Positions 8,002 to 16,929 of a DNA stretch of 64,000 nt are shown one piece after another. The stretch is taken from assembly GCF_009380155.1 (NCBI RefSeq), contig NZ_WHUV01000001.1, positions 682,001-746,000 on the forward strand. Direction: 5' to 3'. The stretch comes from Pseudomonas piscis. Its GTDB lineage: Bacteria; Pseudomonadota; Gammaproteobacteria; Pseudomonadales; Pseudomonadaceae. The notes beneath the pieces were generated by a model that was not told the origin of the DNA, ran no database searches, and was given only the letters and a program-made list of their open reading frames with translations. Within the stretch, counting starts at the first letter, position 1, and each line of letters starts with the position of its first letter. The position numbers were made by a program, and so were the translations under genes.

Positions 8002-8802
8002 TTACTTCACCTGGGGCTGATAGCCCATGCGCCAGCTCACCGTACGACAGGCCGCCAGCAGGCGTTGCGCCGCCGGGCCGTTTTCGTCGGCATGGAACAT
8101 CGAGGCCGGTCCGACCACCGTCAGCACCGCGGCGATCTTGCCGGTGGCATCGAACACCGGCGCCGACAGGGCATCGACCCCGGGCATCAGCAGCCCGTGG
8201 ATGTGGTGCAGGCCGCGCTGGCGGATCTGCTCGGCCAGGGCATCGTGAACCTGGCTCTCGGCCAGGGGATGGGCGTCGGCCTCGGCCAGTTCCTCCTGGC
8301 GCAGGTCGAGGGTTTCCCGCAGCGGCAGGTAGGCGTTGAACACCAGCCCGGTGGACGAACTGAGCAGCGGCAGCACCGAGCCCAACTGGGTGACCACGGT
8401 CATCGCCCGCACCGCGGGCTCGATGTGCACCACGGTGGCGCCCTGGTTGCCCCACACCGCGAGGAAACAGGTTTCGTTCAAGTCATCGCGCAGCTCGGCC
8501 AAGGGCAGGGCGGCGACTTTCAGCACATCCATGCTGCCCAGCGCCGCGAGGCCCACCCGCAAGGCTTCGCGGCCCAGGCCATAGTGGTTGGTGGCGGTGT
8601 TCTGCTCGGCGAAGCCGCTGGCGATCAGTGCCTGCAAGTAGCGATGGACTTTGCTCGCAGGCATCTGCACATGCTCGGCCAGGCGCGAGAGGGACGTGGA
8701 CGGCGAGAGTTCGGCAAGAGCCTTGAGGATGTCGGTGCCGACCTCGGCCGAGCGGACTTTCTGTTTACCGTTGCTGTCGCTGGTGCTGCGCGGCTTTTCC
8801 AT
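8002..8802 (-). CDS. hmgR: IclR-family repressor of homogentisate catabolism HmgR
   Basis: A 266-residue IclR regulator (274 if an in-frame TTG at 8826 is used; neither start has a clear ribosome binding site). The N-terminal winged helix is seen in LSRLAEHVQMPASKVHRYLQ, followed by the IclR effector domain with a GLVFNAYLP segment and the C-terminal LTVVGPASMF strand. It is divergent from hmgA, the arrangement of hmgR in Pseudomonas putida, where the protein represses hmgABC and is released by homogentisate. A palindrome in the shared intergenic space is a good operator candidate. Function rests on context plus family; confidence is high. Confidence 0.9.
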   Translation of the reverse strand: MEKPRSTSDSNGKQKVRSAEVGTDILKALAELSPSTSLSRLAEHVQMPASKVHRYLQALIASGFAEQNTATNHYGLGREALRVGLAALGSMDVLKVAALPLAELRDDLNETCFLAVWGNQGATVVHIEPAVRAMTVVTQLGSVLPLLSSSTGLVFNAYLPLRETLDLRQEELAEADAHPLAESQVHDALAEQIRQRGLHHIHGLLMPGVDALSAPVFDATGKIAAVLTVVGPASMFHADENGPAAQRLLAACRTVSWRMGYQPQVK

Positions 8803-8863
8803 GGAGGTGTAGGGGTCCCGTGACAAGTGGCGGTCTTTATAGCTTGACGCTCCTGGGCAATCA

Positions 8864-8900
8864 AATTACGTTATGCGTAATTGGATTACGATAAAAATAA
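8864..8900. promoter_or_regulatory. Candidate HmgR operator in the hmgR-hmgA intergenic region
   Basis: AATTACG at 8864-8870 and CGTAATT at 8876-8882 form a perfect seven-base inverted repeat around five bases, and a further ATTACG half site lies at 8885-8890. This fits the short palindromic operator of an IclR repressor. At 8893-8900 AAAAATAA matches the AANAANAA Hfq/Crc catabolite repression motif, though it may lie upstream of the transcript start. Confidence 0.55.
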
Positions 8901-8969
8901 CCCAGGCGTGCCGATAACTCTTGCGAAGGAGTGGTGGGCCCCTGCCTATTCCAACTTCCAGGAGGCTCC

Positions 8970-10274
8970 ATGAACCTCGATTCTTCGGCGTCCGCCCTCA
9001 GCTACCAATCCGGCTTCGGTAACGAATTTTCCAGCGAAGCCCTGCCAGGCGCACTGCCCGTCGGCCAGAACTCCCCGCAGAAGGCCCCCTACGGCCTGTA
9101 CGCCGAATTGTTCTCCGGCACGGCCTTCACCATGACCCGCAGCGAAGCCCGGCGCACTTGGATGTACCGCATCCAGCCTTCGGCCAAGCACCCGTCCTTC
9201 ACCCGTCTCGAACGCCAGTTGGCGGGCGGCGACCTGGGACAAGTGACGCCCAACCGCCTGCGTTGGAGCCCGTTGTCGATCCCGGCGGAGCCTACGGATT
9301 TCATCGATGGCCTGGTGGCCATGGTGGCCAACTCGCCGGCGCAGAAACCGGCCGGCATCAGCGTCTATCACTACCGCGCCAACCGCTCCATGGAGCGAGT
9401 GTTCTTCAACGCCGACGGCGAGTTGCTGCTGGTGCCCGAGCTGGGCCGCCTGCGCATCCTCACCGAACTGGGCGTGCTGGAGCTCGAACCGCTGGAGATC
9501 GCCGTGCTGCCGCGTGGCCTGAAGTTCCGCGTCGAGCTGTTGGACCCGCAAGCCCGTGGTTATATCGCCGAGAACCATGGCGCGCCGCTGCGCCTGCCCG
9601 ACCTGGGGCCGATCGGCAGCAACGGCCTGGCCAACCCCCGGGACTTCCTGGCCCCGGTGGCCCATTACGAAGACCTGCGCCAGCCCACCGCCCTGGTCCA
9701 GAAGTACCTGGGTGAGCTCTGGGGCTGCGAGCTGGATCACTCGCCGCTGGATGTGGTGGCCTGGCACGGCAACAACGTGCCGTACAAATACGACCTGCGC
9801 CGTTTCAACACCATCGGCACCGTCAGCTTCGACCATCCGGACCCGTCGATCTTCACCGTCCTGACCTCGCCCACCAGCGTACCGGGCATGGCCAACCTGG
9901 ACTTCGTGATCTTCCCGCCGCGCTGGATGGTGGCCGAGAACACCTTCCGTCCACCATGGTTCCACCGCAACCTGATGAACGAGTTCATGGGCCTGATCCA
10001 GGGTGCCTACGACGCCAAGGCCGAAGGCTTCCTGCCCGGCGGCGCTTCGCTGCACAGTTGCATGAGTGCCCATGGCCCGGATGGCGAGACCTGCACCAAG
10101 GCGATCAACGCCCAATTGCAGCCAGCCAAGATCGACAACACCATGGCCTTCATGTTCGAGACCAGCCAGGTGCTGCGCCCGAGCCGTTTCGCCCTGGAAT
10201 GCGCCGAACTGCAGAACGACTACGATGCTTGCTGGGCTTCGCTGCCCGTCACCTTCAACCCGAATCGGAGATAA
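8970..10274 (+). CDS. hmgA: Homogentisate 1,2-dioxygenase
   Basis: 434 residues, full length for HmgA. The iron-dependent enzyme opens the homogentisate ring to 4-maleylacetoacetate in tyrosine and phenylalanine breakdown. Visible family segments are [19 protein letters not shown] near the start, the [12 protein letters not shown] metal-site segment near residue 330 (histidine and glutamate ligands), and SCMSAHGPD near 360 with the further histidine. The ATG at 8970 follows AGGAGG by five bases, which decides the start. Four bases separate it from fahA and the two must be co-transcribed. It is divergent from hmgR with a palindromic operator between them. Confidence 0.97.
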   Translation: MNLDSSASALSYQSGFGNEFSSEALPGALPVGQNSPQKAPYGLYAELFSGTAFTMTRSEARRTWMYRIQPSAKHPSFTRLERQLAGGDLGQVTPNRLRWSPLSIPAEPTDFIDGLVAMVANSPAQKPAGISVYHYRANRSMERVFFNADGELLLVPELGRLRILTELGVLELEPLEIAVLPRGLKFRVELLDPQARGYIAENHGAPLRLPDLGPIGSNGLANPRDFLAPVAHYEDLRQPTALVQKYLGELWGCELDHSPLDVVAWHGNNVPYKYDLRRFNTIGTVSFDHPDPSIFTVLTSPTSVPGMANLDFVIFPPRWMVAENTFRPPWFHRNLMNEFMGLIQGAYDAKAEGFLPGGASLHSCMSAHGPDGETCTKAINAQLQPAKIDNTMAFMFETSQVLRPSRFALECAELQNDYDACWASLPVTFNPNRR

Positions 10275-10277
10275 CCC

Positions 10278-11582
10278 ATGACCTTGTCCACCATCACCCG
10301 CAGCTGGGTCGAGTCTGCCAACGGTCACCCCGACTTCCCGTTGCAGAACCTGCCCCTGGGCGTCTTCAGTACCCAGGGCTCGGCACCTCGCAGCGGCGTG
10401 GCCATCGGCGAGCAGATCCTGGACCTCGAGGCCGCGCTGGATGCCGGCCTGTTCGAAGGCCCGGCCAAGGCCGCGGTGGAGGCTACCCGTGGTGGCCAGT
10501 TGAACGCCTTCTTCCAGCTCGGTCGCCCGGCCCGCGTGGCCCTGCGTGAGCGCTTGCTGGAACTGCTGGCCGAAGGCAGCAGCCTGCAAGGCAAGATCCA
10601 GGCCCTGGGGGCGAAGCTGCTGCCCCAGGCCACCGATTGCCAGATGCATGTGCCGGCCAGGATCAATGACTACACCGACTTCTACGTGGGCATCGAGCAT
10701 GCGCAGAACGTCGGCAAGCTGTTCCGCCCCGATAACCCCCTGCTGCCCAACTACAAGTACGTGCCGATCGGCTACCACGGCCGGGCCTCGACCATCCGCG
10801 CCTCCGGTGCCGACGTGCGCCGGCCCAAGGGCCAGACCCTGCCGGCCGGGCAGAGCGAGCCGACCTTCGGTCCTTGCGCGCGCCTGGACTACGAGCTGGA
10901 ACTGGGGATCTGGATCGGCCAGGGCAACGAGCTGGGCGAGTCGATCGCCATTGGCGACGCCGCCGAGCACATCGCCGGTTTCTGCCTGCTCAACGACTGG
11001 TCGGCGCGGGATATCCAGGCTTGGGAATACCAACCGCTGGGGCCATTCCTGTCCAAGAGCTTCATCACCAGCATCTCGCCCTGGGTGGTGACCGCCGAGG
11101 CCCTGGAGCCCTTCCGCAAGGCCCAGCCGGCGCGCCCCGAAGGCGACCCGCAACCACTGCCGTACCTGCTGGACAAGCGTGACCAGGCCAGTGGTGGTTT
11201 CGACATCGAGCTGGAAGTGCTGCTGCTGACCAGGACCATGCGCGAGCAGGGCTTGCCAGCCCATCGCCTGACCCTGAGCAACAGCCAGTACATGTACTGG
11301 ACCGTGGCGCAGATGGTGGCGCACCACAGCGTCAACGGTTGCCAGTTGCAGGCCGGCGACCTGTTCGGTTCGGGCACCCTGTCCGGCCCGCAGAGCGGCC
11401 AGTTCGGCAGCCTGCTGGAGATCACCGAGGGCGGCAAGAAACCGGTCGAGCTGGCCACTGGCGAAGTGCGCAAGTTCCTCGAGGACGGCGACGAGATCAT
11501 CCTGCGCGGGCGTTGCCGCCGCGAAGGCTTCGCTTCCATCGGCTTCGGCGAATGCCGGGGTACCGTCCAGCCAGCCCGCTAG
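10278..11582 (+). CDS. fahA: Fumarylacetoacetase
   Basis: 434 residues, full length. The enzyme hydrolyses fumarylacetoacetate to fumarate and acetoacetate, the last step of the homogentisate route. Family segments seen are DYTDFYVGIEHA (metal-binding aspartate), PIGYHGRASTI, the metal site in LDYELELGIWIG, and DWSARDIQAWEY with GPFLSKSF. It follows hmgA by three bases. Its TAG stop abuts a MITE-like element (11583-11720) that separates it from maiA; the stop codon lies in the CTAG sequence at the left boundary. Confidence 0.97.
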   Translation: MTLSTITRSWVESANGHPDFPLQNLPLGVFSTQGSAPRSGVAIGEQILDLEAALDAGLFEGPAKAAVEATRGGQLNAFFQLGRPARVALRERLLELLAEGSSLQGKIQALGAKLLPQATDCQMHVPARINDYTDFYVGIEHAQNVGKLFRPDNPLLPNYKYVPIGYHGRASTIRASGADVRRPKGQTLPAGQSEPTFGPCARLDYELELGIWIGQGNELGESIAIGDAAEHIAGFCLLNDWSARDIQAWEYQPLGPFLSKSFITSISPWVVTAEALEPFRKAQPARPEGDPQPLPYLLDKRDQASGGFDIELEVLLLTRTMREQGLPAHRLTLSNSQYMYWTVAQMVAHHSVNGCQLQAGDLFGSGTLSGPQSGQFGSLLEITEGGKKPVELATGEVRKFLEDGDEIILRGRCRREGFASIGFGECRGTVQPAR

Positions 11583-11720
11583 CAGGCTGTTGAAAAACGT
11601 AGGCGAGGCAGCCAGCGCAAGGCAAAAACAGGCAAAAGCGCAGTTTACGAGTGGTAAATGAGCATTTTGAGTCTGTTTTTAACGCAGCGATGACAACGCA
11701 GGTAGATTTTCAACGGCCCG
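11583..11720. mobile_element. MITE-like palindromic element between fahA and maiA
   Basis: A 138-base non-coding segment with terminal inverted repeats. The left end CAGGCTGTTGAAAA (11583-11596) and the reverse complement of the right end TTTTCAACGGCCCG (11707-11720) match at 12 of 14 positions. CTAG and CTAA flank the two ends, suggesting a short target duplication. The inside is also partly palindromic, centred on TTTACGAGTGGTAAA (about 11652-11666), so the whole could fold in RNA. There is no transposase. Small elements of this kind are known in the P. fluorescens group; assignment to a named family was not possible. Confidence 0.7.
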
Positions 11721-11736
11721 CTAAGGGGAGTGCAGT

Positions 11737-12375
11737 ATGGAGCTTTATACCTATTACCGTTCCACCGCGTCCTACCGGGTGCGGATCGCCCTGGGCCTCA
11801 AGGGCCTGGACTACCAGGCCATCCCGGTCAACCTGCTGGTGCCCAAGGGCGGCGCCAACCGCCTGCCGGAGTACCTGGAGATCAACCCCCAGGGCCGGGT
11901 TCCGGCCCTGCGTACCGACCAGGGCGACCTGCTGATCCAGTCGCTGGCGATCATCGAGTACCTGGAGGAGCGTTATCCACAGGTGCCGCTGTTGCCCGAG
12001 GATCTGGTCGGCCGTGCCCGTGCCCGGGCCGTGGCGTCCATCATCGGTTGCGACGTGCATCCCTTGCACAACTCCAGCACGCAGAACCTGCTGCGTGAAT
12101 GGGGCCATGAGGAGGCGCAGTTGCTGGTGTGGATCGACCACTGGATCAGCCAGGGCCTGGCAGCCCTGGAACAACTGATCGGCGATGCCGGCTTCTGTTT
12201 CGGCGAGCAGCCGGGACTGGCCGATGTGTTCCTGATCCCGCAGCTGTACGCCGCCGAGCGCTTCAAGGTGTCGTTGGAGGCCTACCCGCGGATTCGCCGG
12301 GTGGCCGCGCTGGCTGCCGAGCATCCGGCGTTCCAGGCCGCGCACCCGGCCAACCAGCCCGACACTCCGGCCTGA
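11737..12375 (+). CDS. maiA: Maleylacetoacetate isomerase (zeta-class glutathione transferase)
   Basis: 212 residues, the normal length of MaiA. The N-terminal thioredoxin-like domain begins with YTYYRSTASYRVRIAL, where the zeta-class active-site serine segment lies, and contains NPQGRVPAL and QSLAIIEYLEE for glutathione binding. The helical C-terminal domain has IGCDVHPLHN, typical of this class. It converts maleylacetoacetate to fumarylacetoacetate between HmgA and FahA. The gene follows fahA on the same strand beyond the MITE-like insert and is probably still in the operon. The ribosome binding site AGGGGAG lies just upstream. Confidence 0.94.
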   Translation: MELYTYYRSTASYRVRIALGLKGLDYQAIPVNLLVPKGGANRLPEYLEINPQGRVPALRTDQGDLLIQSLAIIEYLEERYPQVPLLPEDLVGRARARAVASIIGCDVHPLHNSSTQNLLREWGHEEAQLLVWIDHWISQGLAALEQLIGDAGFCFGEQPGLADVFLIPQLYAAERFKVSLEAYPRIRRVAALAAEHPAFQAAHPANQPDTPA

Positions 12376-12408
12376 CCCTGGACGCCCTGGCCCAGGGCGC
12401 ACCCGGCC

Positions 12409-12436
12409 CCTGCAGCCGCTTTGGAGCTGCTGCAGG
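12409..12436. other. Stem-loop between maiA and the MFS gene
   Basis: CCTGCAGC (12409-12416) and GCTGCAGG (12429-12436) pair perfectly around a 12-base loop. No T-run follows, so it is not a standard intrinsic terminator; it might stabilise the upstream mRNA or attenuate expression of the transporter. Confidence 0.35.
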
Positions 12437-12522
12437 ATCTTGAGTCCCACCACCAGAGGATCTGCCCAGGCGCCTCTCGCATCACCCTCCATAACCATAA
12501 GAAACCGAACAGGTACCTTGCG

Positions 12523-13893
12523 ATGCAAAACCAGATTGCCAGCTTTCGCGCTGCGCTCGACGCCCGCCCGGTGTCCGGCTATCAGTGGTCGTTGTTGTTG
12601 CTCCTCGCCTTGCTGCTGGTCACCGATGGCTACGACGCCCAGGTCCTGGGCTACGTGGTACCGGCCCTGGCCCAGGACTGGGGCCTGGAGAAAGCCGCCT
12701 TCGGCCCGGTGTTCAGTGCCAACCTGCTGGGCCTGACCCTGGGCTCCCTGGCGGTGACGCCCCTGGCGGATCGTTTCGGCGTGCGCCGGATCCTCCTGGG
12801 CTGCGTGCTGATCTACGCCAGCCTGACGGTGTTGATGGTGTTCAGCCAATCCCTGGACAGCCTCATGGCCGCGCGCTTTATCTGCGGTATTGGCATGGGT
12901 GGGGCGATGCCCAGCGCCATGGCGCTGATGTCCGAATATTCGCCGCCGCGCCTGCGCACCCTGATGGTGACCCTGGCCGCCTGCGGTTTCTCCTTCGGTG
13001 GTGCGGCCGGCGGTTTCGTCGCGGCCGGCTTCATCGATCGCTTCGGCTGGGAGGCGGTGTTCCTGGCGGGCGGCGTGACCCCGTTGCTGCTGTTCCCGTT
13101 CCTGCTCTGGCGCTTGCCCGAATCCCTGCCACGCCTGCTGCGCGATGCGCCACCCTATGCGCGCCTGCGCAAGCTCAGCGCGCGCATGCTGCCGGACTGG
13201 CAGCCGCCAATGGCGAGCGGCGATGAGGGCCAGCAACAAACCGGTGGCAAGTTCACGGTGGTGGAGCTGTTCCGCCAGGGGTATGCGCGGCCGACGCTGC
13301 TGATCTGGTCGACCTTCTTCGTCAGCCTGATCCTGCTGTATTTCATGATCAGCTGGCTGCCGACCCTGCTGCTGGAAAGCGGCCTGGCCTTGAAGCAGGC
13401 CAACCTGGTGACTTCGATGTTCCTGTTCGCCGGAACCTTGGGGGCGATCTGCATGGCCTGGGTCGCCGATCGTCTCAAGCGCAAGGTGCGGCTGTTGTCC
13501 GCAGTGCTCGCCCTGGCGGCGCTGTGCACCGTGCTGCTGGGGTTGAACCACGACAACCCGCGGTACCTGGTGGTGTTCGTGTTCGCCGCGGGCTTTTGCA
13601 TCATCGGCGGGCAGCTGACCCTGAATGCCTTTGCCAGCAACTTCTATCCGGCCCAGGTGCGTGCCACCGGTACCGGCTGGGCGCTGGGAGTGGGGCGCTT
13701 CGGTTCGATCCTCGGGCCGCTGCTGGGCAGCATGTTGCTGGCGATGCATATCCCGGTGCAGCAGATTTTCTTCTTCTGCGCGGTGCCGGCCCTGCTGGCC
13801 GCGTTGCTGATCATCCGGGTGCGTGCACCCTCCGAAGGGAGCGACGGCGGCACAGGCGCGGCGCAGCCGTTGCAGGCACCGCTCAAGTCCTGA
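12523..13893 (+). CDS. MFS transporter of the aromatic acid:H+ symporter type
   Basis: A 456-residue, 12-helix major facilitator. The first helix carries DGYDAQVLGYV, the D-G-Y/F-D signature of aromatic acid symporters such as PcaK, followed by the loop 2-3 motif PLADRFGVRR and the repeat VADRLKRKVR in the second half. The start at 12523 was chosen because the open frame upstream lacks a hydrophobic or conserved extension. It lies downstream of maiA on the same strand, so uptake of homogentisate, phenylacetate-type or other aromatic acids is likely, but the substrate is inferred from context only. Confidence 0.85.
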   Translation: MQNQIASFRAALDARPVSGYQWSLLLLLALLLVTDGYDAQVLGYVVPALAQDWGLEKAAFGPVFSANLLGLTLGSLAVTPLADRFGVRRILLGCVLIYASLTVLMVFSQSLDSLMAARFICGIGMGGAMPSAMALMSEYSPPRLRTLMVTLAACGFSFGGAAGGFVAAGFIDRFGWEAVFLAGGVTPLLLFPFLLWRLPESLPRLLRDAPPYARLRKLSARMLPDWQPPMASGDEGQQQTGGKFTVVELFRQGYARPTLLIWSTFFVSLILLYFMISWLPTLLLESGLALKQANLVTSMFLFAGTLGAICMAWVADRLKRKVRLLSAVLALAALCTVLLGLNHDNPRYLVVFVFAAGFCIIGGQLTLNAFASNFYPAQVRATGTGWALGVGRFGSILGPLLGSMLLAMHIPVQQIFFFCAVPALLAALLIIRVRAPSEGSDGGTGAAQPLQAPLKS

Positions 13894-13905
13894 GGGGAGA
13901 GCGGG

Positions 13906-14373
13906 TCAGCAGGCCAGGTGCTTGATCATCGGCACACAGGCCAGGGTCAGGCCCCGGGGTGACTGGTACTGGGCGACGCGCTCGCCGACGAAGCCGCACT
14001 GGCGGTAGAAGTCCGCGGCATTCAGGGTCGAGTCCAGGATCAGGTGCGACAAGCCGGCCTGCAGGGCCTGCTGTTCGAGGTAGTCCATCATCTGCCGGCC
14101 GATCCCGCGGCCCATGTAGGCCGGGTCGACGAAGACCGCATCGACCTGGCCTGACTCAAGGTCGAGGATGGCACTGGCGGCGACCTGGCCGTCGATGACC
14201 GCCACGTGCCCGTTGCTTTCCAGCCATTCGATGAAGGACTGGCCAAGGTTGCCAGCGGTCCACACTTGCAGGTCGGCAGCCGGGTAGTACCCCGCGCATT
14301 GATGGTTGATGGCCTGGTTACGTATGTCGAAGACTCGTTGCGCGTCGCCGCCGTGGGCTTTTCTGATCAGCAT
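13906..14373 (-). CDS. GNAT-family N-acetyltransferase
   Basis: 155 residues forming one GNAT domain. The acetyl-CoA pyrophosphate loop is seen as MGRGIGRQMMDYLE (Q/R-x-x-G-x-G/A pattern) near residue 85, preceded by the strand VDAVFVDPAY and followed by LILDSTLNAADFYRQCGF, the usual C-terminal signature. The ATG at 14373 opens the domain with MLIRKAHGGDAQ; an upstream in-frame start adds twenty poorly structured residues. It converges on the MFS gene. The acetyl acceptor is unknown. Confidence 0.85.
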   Translation of the reverse strand: MLIRKAHGGDAQRVFDIRNQAINHQCAGYYPAADLQVWTAGNLGQSFIEWLESNGHVAVIDGQVAASAILDLESGQVDAVFVDPAYMGRGIGRQMMDYLEQQALQAGLSHLILDSTLNAADFYRQCGFVGERVAQYQSPRGLTLACVPMIKHLAC

Positions 14374-14445
14374 GCTCGGTCCATTCCTTGGAGTGGGCCG
14401 GCCATCATGCCTGGGCGCCAAAGGCGCTGTCATGCCTTGCCGTGC

Positions 14446-15252
14446 TCAGTGCACCACTTTGTTCGCCGGCGGCAGGTGCCCCAGGCGCTCGGTCAGGCGC
14501 AGGCGCTGGATCGGGTCCTCACTGAGCAACAGGGCGCGCTCCAGGTCGAAGCGTTCGGCATTGGGGCATTCCAGGCGCTGGTAGAGGCTGGCCCGGGCCA
14601 GGTAGTCGGCGGCGTTGCCATCGCCCAGTTCCAGCACCCGCTCGGCGTCGACCAGGGCGCCGAGCAAGTCGTCATGGGCCAGGTGCAACTGGCGCAGGTT
14701 GCGCGACAGACGCTGGAACATCTGTCGTGGTTCGGCGCTGGCCAGGTGTTCGGCCTTGAGCTTGAGGTGATCGCCGTATTGGCGTTGCAGCAGTTCGCGG
14801 CAGTCGTTGGGGTACAGGCGGCGCCCGCCGCAAGGGTCCAGCAGGTGGTCGGCGCCGGGCACCCGCAGCAGGAAGTGGCCGGGAAAATTCACCCCCACCA
14901 GGGGAATATGCAGCCGCTGCGCCAGTTCAAGGGCGATCAGGGCCAGGGCCAGGGGCTGCCCGCGACGCCGTTCGAGAACCTTGTCCATCAGTGCTGCCTG
15001 GGGCCGCAGCGGCAGGTACTCGTCCTGCTGGAATTCCAGGTCGTTCATCCGCCGCAGCAGGGGCTGGCCCAGTTCGCTGGCAGGCAGCGACGGCAGGCTG
15101 CCGCCGATCTGCTGCTGGATATGCTTGAACTCCTCCAGCAACTGGCCCGGCACCAGTTGTGGTTCGTGTTCGGCGGCGATCCATAGCGCGGCTTCCAGCA
15201 GGGCCGGTGGCGAGCGGTGCAGGCAGGCGAAAAAGGCTTGGCGCGGGTTCAT
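14446..15252 (-). CDS. SirB1-type transglutaminase-like/TPR protein
   Basis: 268 residues of the SirB1 family: an N-terminal transglutaminase-like fold with the block LERRRGQPLALALIALELA and NFPGHFLLRV, a DPCGG segment, and a C-terminal helical repeat region (RNLRQLHLAHDDLLGALVDAERVL, TPR-like). The start at 15252 has GGAGG six bases upstream. SirB1 proteins are widespread and poorly characterised; some lie beside release-factor or translation genes, which is not the case here. The gene is divergent from the amino-acid dehydrogenase gene. No biochemical role is proposed. Confidence 0.8.
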   Translation of the reverse strand: MNPRQAFFACLHRSPPALLEAALWIAAEHEPQLVPGQLLEEFKHIQQQIGGSLPSLPASELGQPLLRRMNDLEFQQDEYLPLRPQAALMDKVLERRRGQPLALALIALELAQRLHIPLVGVNFPGHFLLRVPGADHLLDPCGGRRLYPNDCRELLQRQYGDHLKLKAEHLASAEPRQMFQRLSRNLRQLHLAHDDLLGALVDAERVLELGDGNAADYLARASLYQRLECPNAERFDLERALLLSEDPIQRLRLTERLGHLPPANKVVH

Positions 15253-15433
15253 GGCAACCTCCGGCGAATGCCTCGTTTTAGCCCCGTCCCGGCGCTTCGT
15301 CCAGTGTTGCGACCATCGCCATTGGTTATTTCCCCAAGGTTGCAAAGCCGGGCGGCTTATTCCTGCGCGGCGCAGCAATTTTCAGGCGCAAGCCTATACT
15401 GGCGACTACAAGAAGTGATTCGGGAGCCCGTCG

Positions 15434-16453
15434 ATGTTCGCTCTCATGCACAGCACCCGCCTTGAATCGCTGCATCTGAGTATCGACCCCGCGACCGGGT
15501 TGAAAGCAGTGATCGCCATCCACGACAACCGCCTGGGGCCTGCCTTGGGCGGTTGTCGTTATCTGCCCTATCCCGACGATGCCAGTGCCGTGGCCGATGC
15601 CGCGCGCCTGGCCCAGGGCATGAGCTACAAGGCGGCGCTGGCCGGCCTGCCCCAGGGCGGTGGCACCGCCGTGATCATTCGCCCGGCCCATGTGGAAAAT
15701 CGTGCAGCGCTGTTCGAAGCCTTCGGCCGTTGCGTCGAGCAACTGGACGGACGCTACATCACCGCCATCGATAGCGGCACCTCGGTGGCCGACATGGACT
15801 GCATCGCCCAGCAGACTCGTTACGTCACCAGTACCAGCGCCGCTGGCGACCCGGCGCCCCATGCGGCCATGGGGGTGTTCGCCGGTATTCGCAGCACTGC
15901 CATGGCACGCCTGGGCAGCGATAACCTCGAGGGCTTGCGGGTGGCGATCCAGGGCCTGGGCAATGTCGGTTATGCCCTGGCCGAGCAGTTGCATGCCGCT
16001 GGCGCCGAATTGCTGGTCAGCGACATCGACTCCGGCAAGGTCCAGCTGGCCATGGAACAGTTGGGCGCGCATCCGGTGGCCAACGACGCCTTGCTCAGTA
16101 CCCCTTGCGACATCCTCGCGCCCTGTGGCCTGGGTGCGGTGCTCAATAGCCGCAGCGTGGCGCAGTTGCGCTGTTCGGCAGTGGCCGGTTCTGCCAACAA
16201 CCAGCTGACCAACCTGCAGGTCGCCGACCAGCTGGAGCGGCGTGGCATCCTCTACGCTCCGGACTACGTGATCAATTCCGGAGGGCTGATCTACGTGTCG
16301 CTCAAGCACCATAACGAGGAACTGCCGGTGATCACCGCCCACCTGTCGCAGATCAGCCTGCGCCTGACCGAGATCTTCGCCCATGCCCAGGCGGAAAAGC
16401 GCTCGCCGGCACGCATCGCCGACGAACTGGCGGAGCGGGTGCTCTATCGCTAG
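15434..16453 (+). CDS. Leucine/valine dehydrogenase-like protein lacking a catalytic lysine
   Basis: 339 residues of the Glu/Leu/Phe/Val dehydrogenase superfamily, close to leucine dehydrogenase in length. The substrate lysine is present in GMSYKAALAGL (K66), but the lysine usually found in the GGGK motif is threonine here (GGGTAV, T78, codon ACC at 15665). The aspartate in TAIDSGTSVADMD is kept, and the NAD domain shows the GLGNVGYALAEQL nucleotide-binding turn. Leucine dehydrogenases deaminate branched-chain amino acids to keto acids. With one of the two catalytic lysines missing, activity could be altered or lost. The ribosome binding site is weak and the gene stands alone. Confidence 0.82.
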   Translation: MFALMHSTRLESLHLSIDPATGLKAVIAIHDNRLGPALGGCRYLPYPDDASAVADAARLAQGMSYKAALAGLPQGGGTAVIIRPAHVENRAALFEAFGRCVEQLDGRYITAIDSGTSVADMDCIAQQTRYVTSTSAAGDPAPHAAMGVFAGIRSTAMARLGSDNLEGLRVAIQGLGNVGYALAEQLHAAGAELLVSDIDSGKVQLAMEQLGAHPVANDALLSTPCDILAPCGLGAVLNSRSVAQLRCSAVAGSANNQLTNLQVADQLERRGILYAPDYVINSGGLIYVSLKHHNEELPVITAHLSQISLRLTEIFAHAQAEKRSPARIADELAERVLYR

Positions 16454-16559
16454 GCAGCGGTAACCTGATGCTGGTTTTATGTAACATCGGTATCTGCAGC
16501 GGTTGGCGGGCAATGGCCAACCATTGCTGCGGCCGACCACACGGGGAATGTATTGGACG

Positions 16560-16814
16560 ATGGCTGAAGTGCTCGACGACGGATTGGATCAACAGCTGAC
16601 CCGGGTGCTGCACAGCGCTCTGGATCTTCAGGCGATCCGCCAGGTCCTGGTGTTGTACAGGGAGCGCGGGTTTTCAGCGCAGGTTGTATACGACCGTCTT
16701 GCCCACCTTCGGCTCGAGGCAGTTGGCGCTGAAGAAGACCGCATCCTCGAGGCCATGGACATCGCGTCCGGGTATTGCCCGGCACGGTGCAGGGTGTGGG
16801 AACCTGCTCCGTGA
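16560..16814 (+). CDS. Small conserved-looking protein of unknown function
   Basis: 84 residues from the ATG at 16560; an ATG at 16548 four codons earlier is the alternative, but the GGGG just before it is too close. The protein is acidic and helical, with LDQQLTRVLHSALDLQAIRQVLVLYRERG... as the central block, and has no signal peptide or membrane segment. Codon use is like its neighbours and its frame is the only sensible one in the region, so it is probably real. No family was recognised. Confidence 0.55.
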   Translation: MAEVLDDGLDQQLTRVLHSALDLQAIRQVLVLYRERGFSAQVVYDRLAHLRLEAVGAEEDRILEAMDIASGYCPARCRVWEPAP

Positions 16815-16881
16815 GCGTGGCGAGTACGCAAAGGCGTTACAGGGCAAACGCCATCGGATGGCAACTCCATTCCCAGGCATG

Positions 16882-16916
16882 AAAAAAAGCCCTGTGTCGT
16901 GGACGCAGGGCTTTTT
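16882..16916. terminator. Bidirectional intrinsic terminator between 16814 and yebG
   Basis: GCCCTG (16889-16894) pairs with CAGGGC (16906-16911); seven A bases precede and five T bases follow, so it can stop yebG transcripts on the minus strand and those of the small gene on the plus strand. Confidence 0.85.
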
Positions 16917-16929
16917 GATCGGGGCAAGC

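Noticed and set aside
8946..11327. Long minus-strand open frame of 793 codons opposite hmgA and fahA
   Set aside because: It is a shadow frame of two well-supported genes with third-position G+C bias; its translation is low-complexity H, Q and G-rich.
11710..13749. Long minus-strand open frame opposite maiA and the MFS gene
   Set aside because: It overlaps convincing genes and its translation is a low-complexity Q/H/G/R sequence typical of reverse frames in GC-rich DNA.
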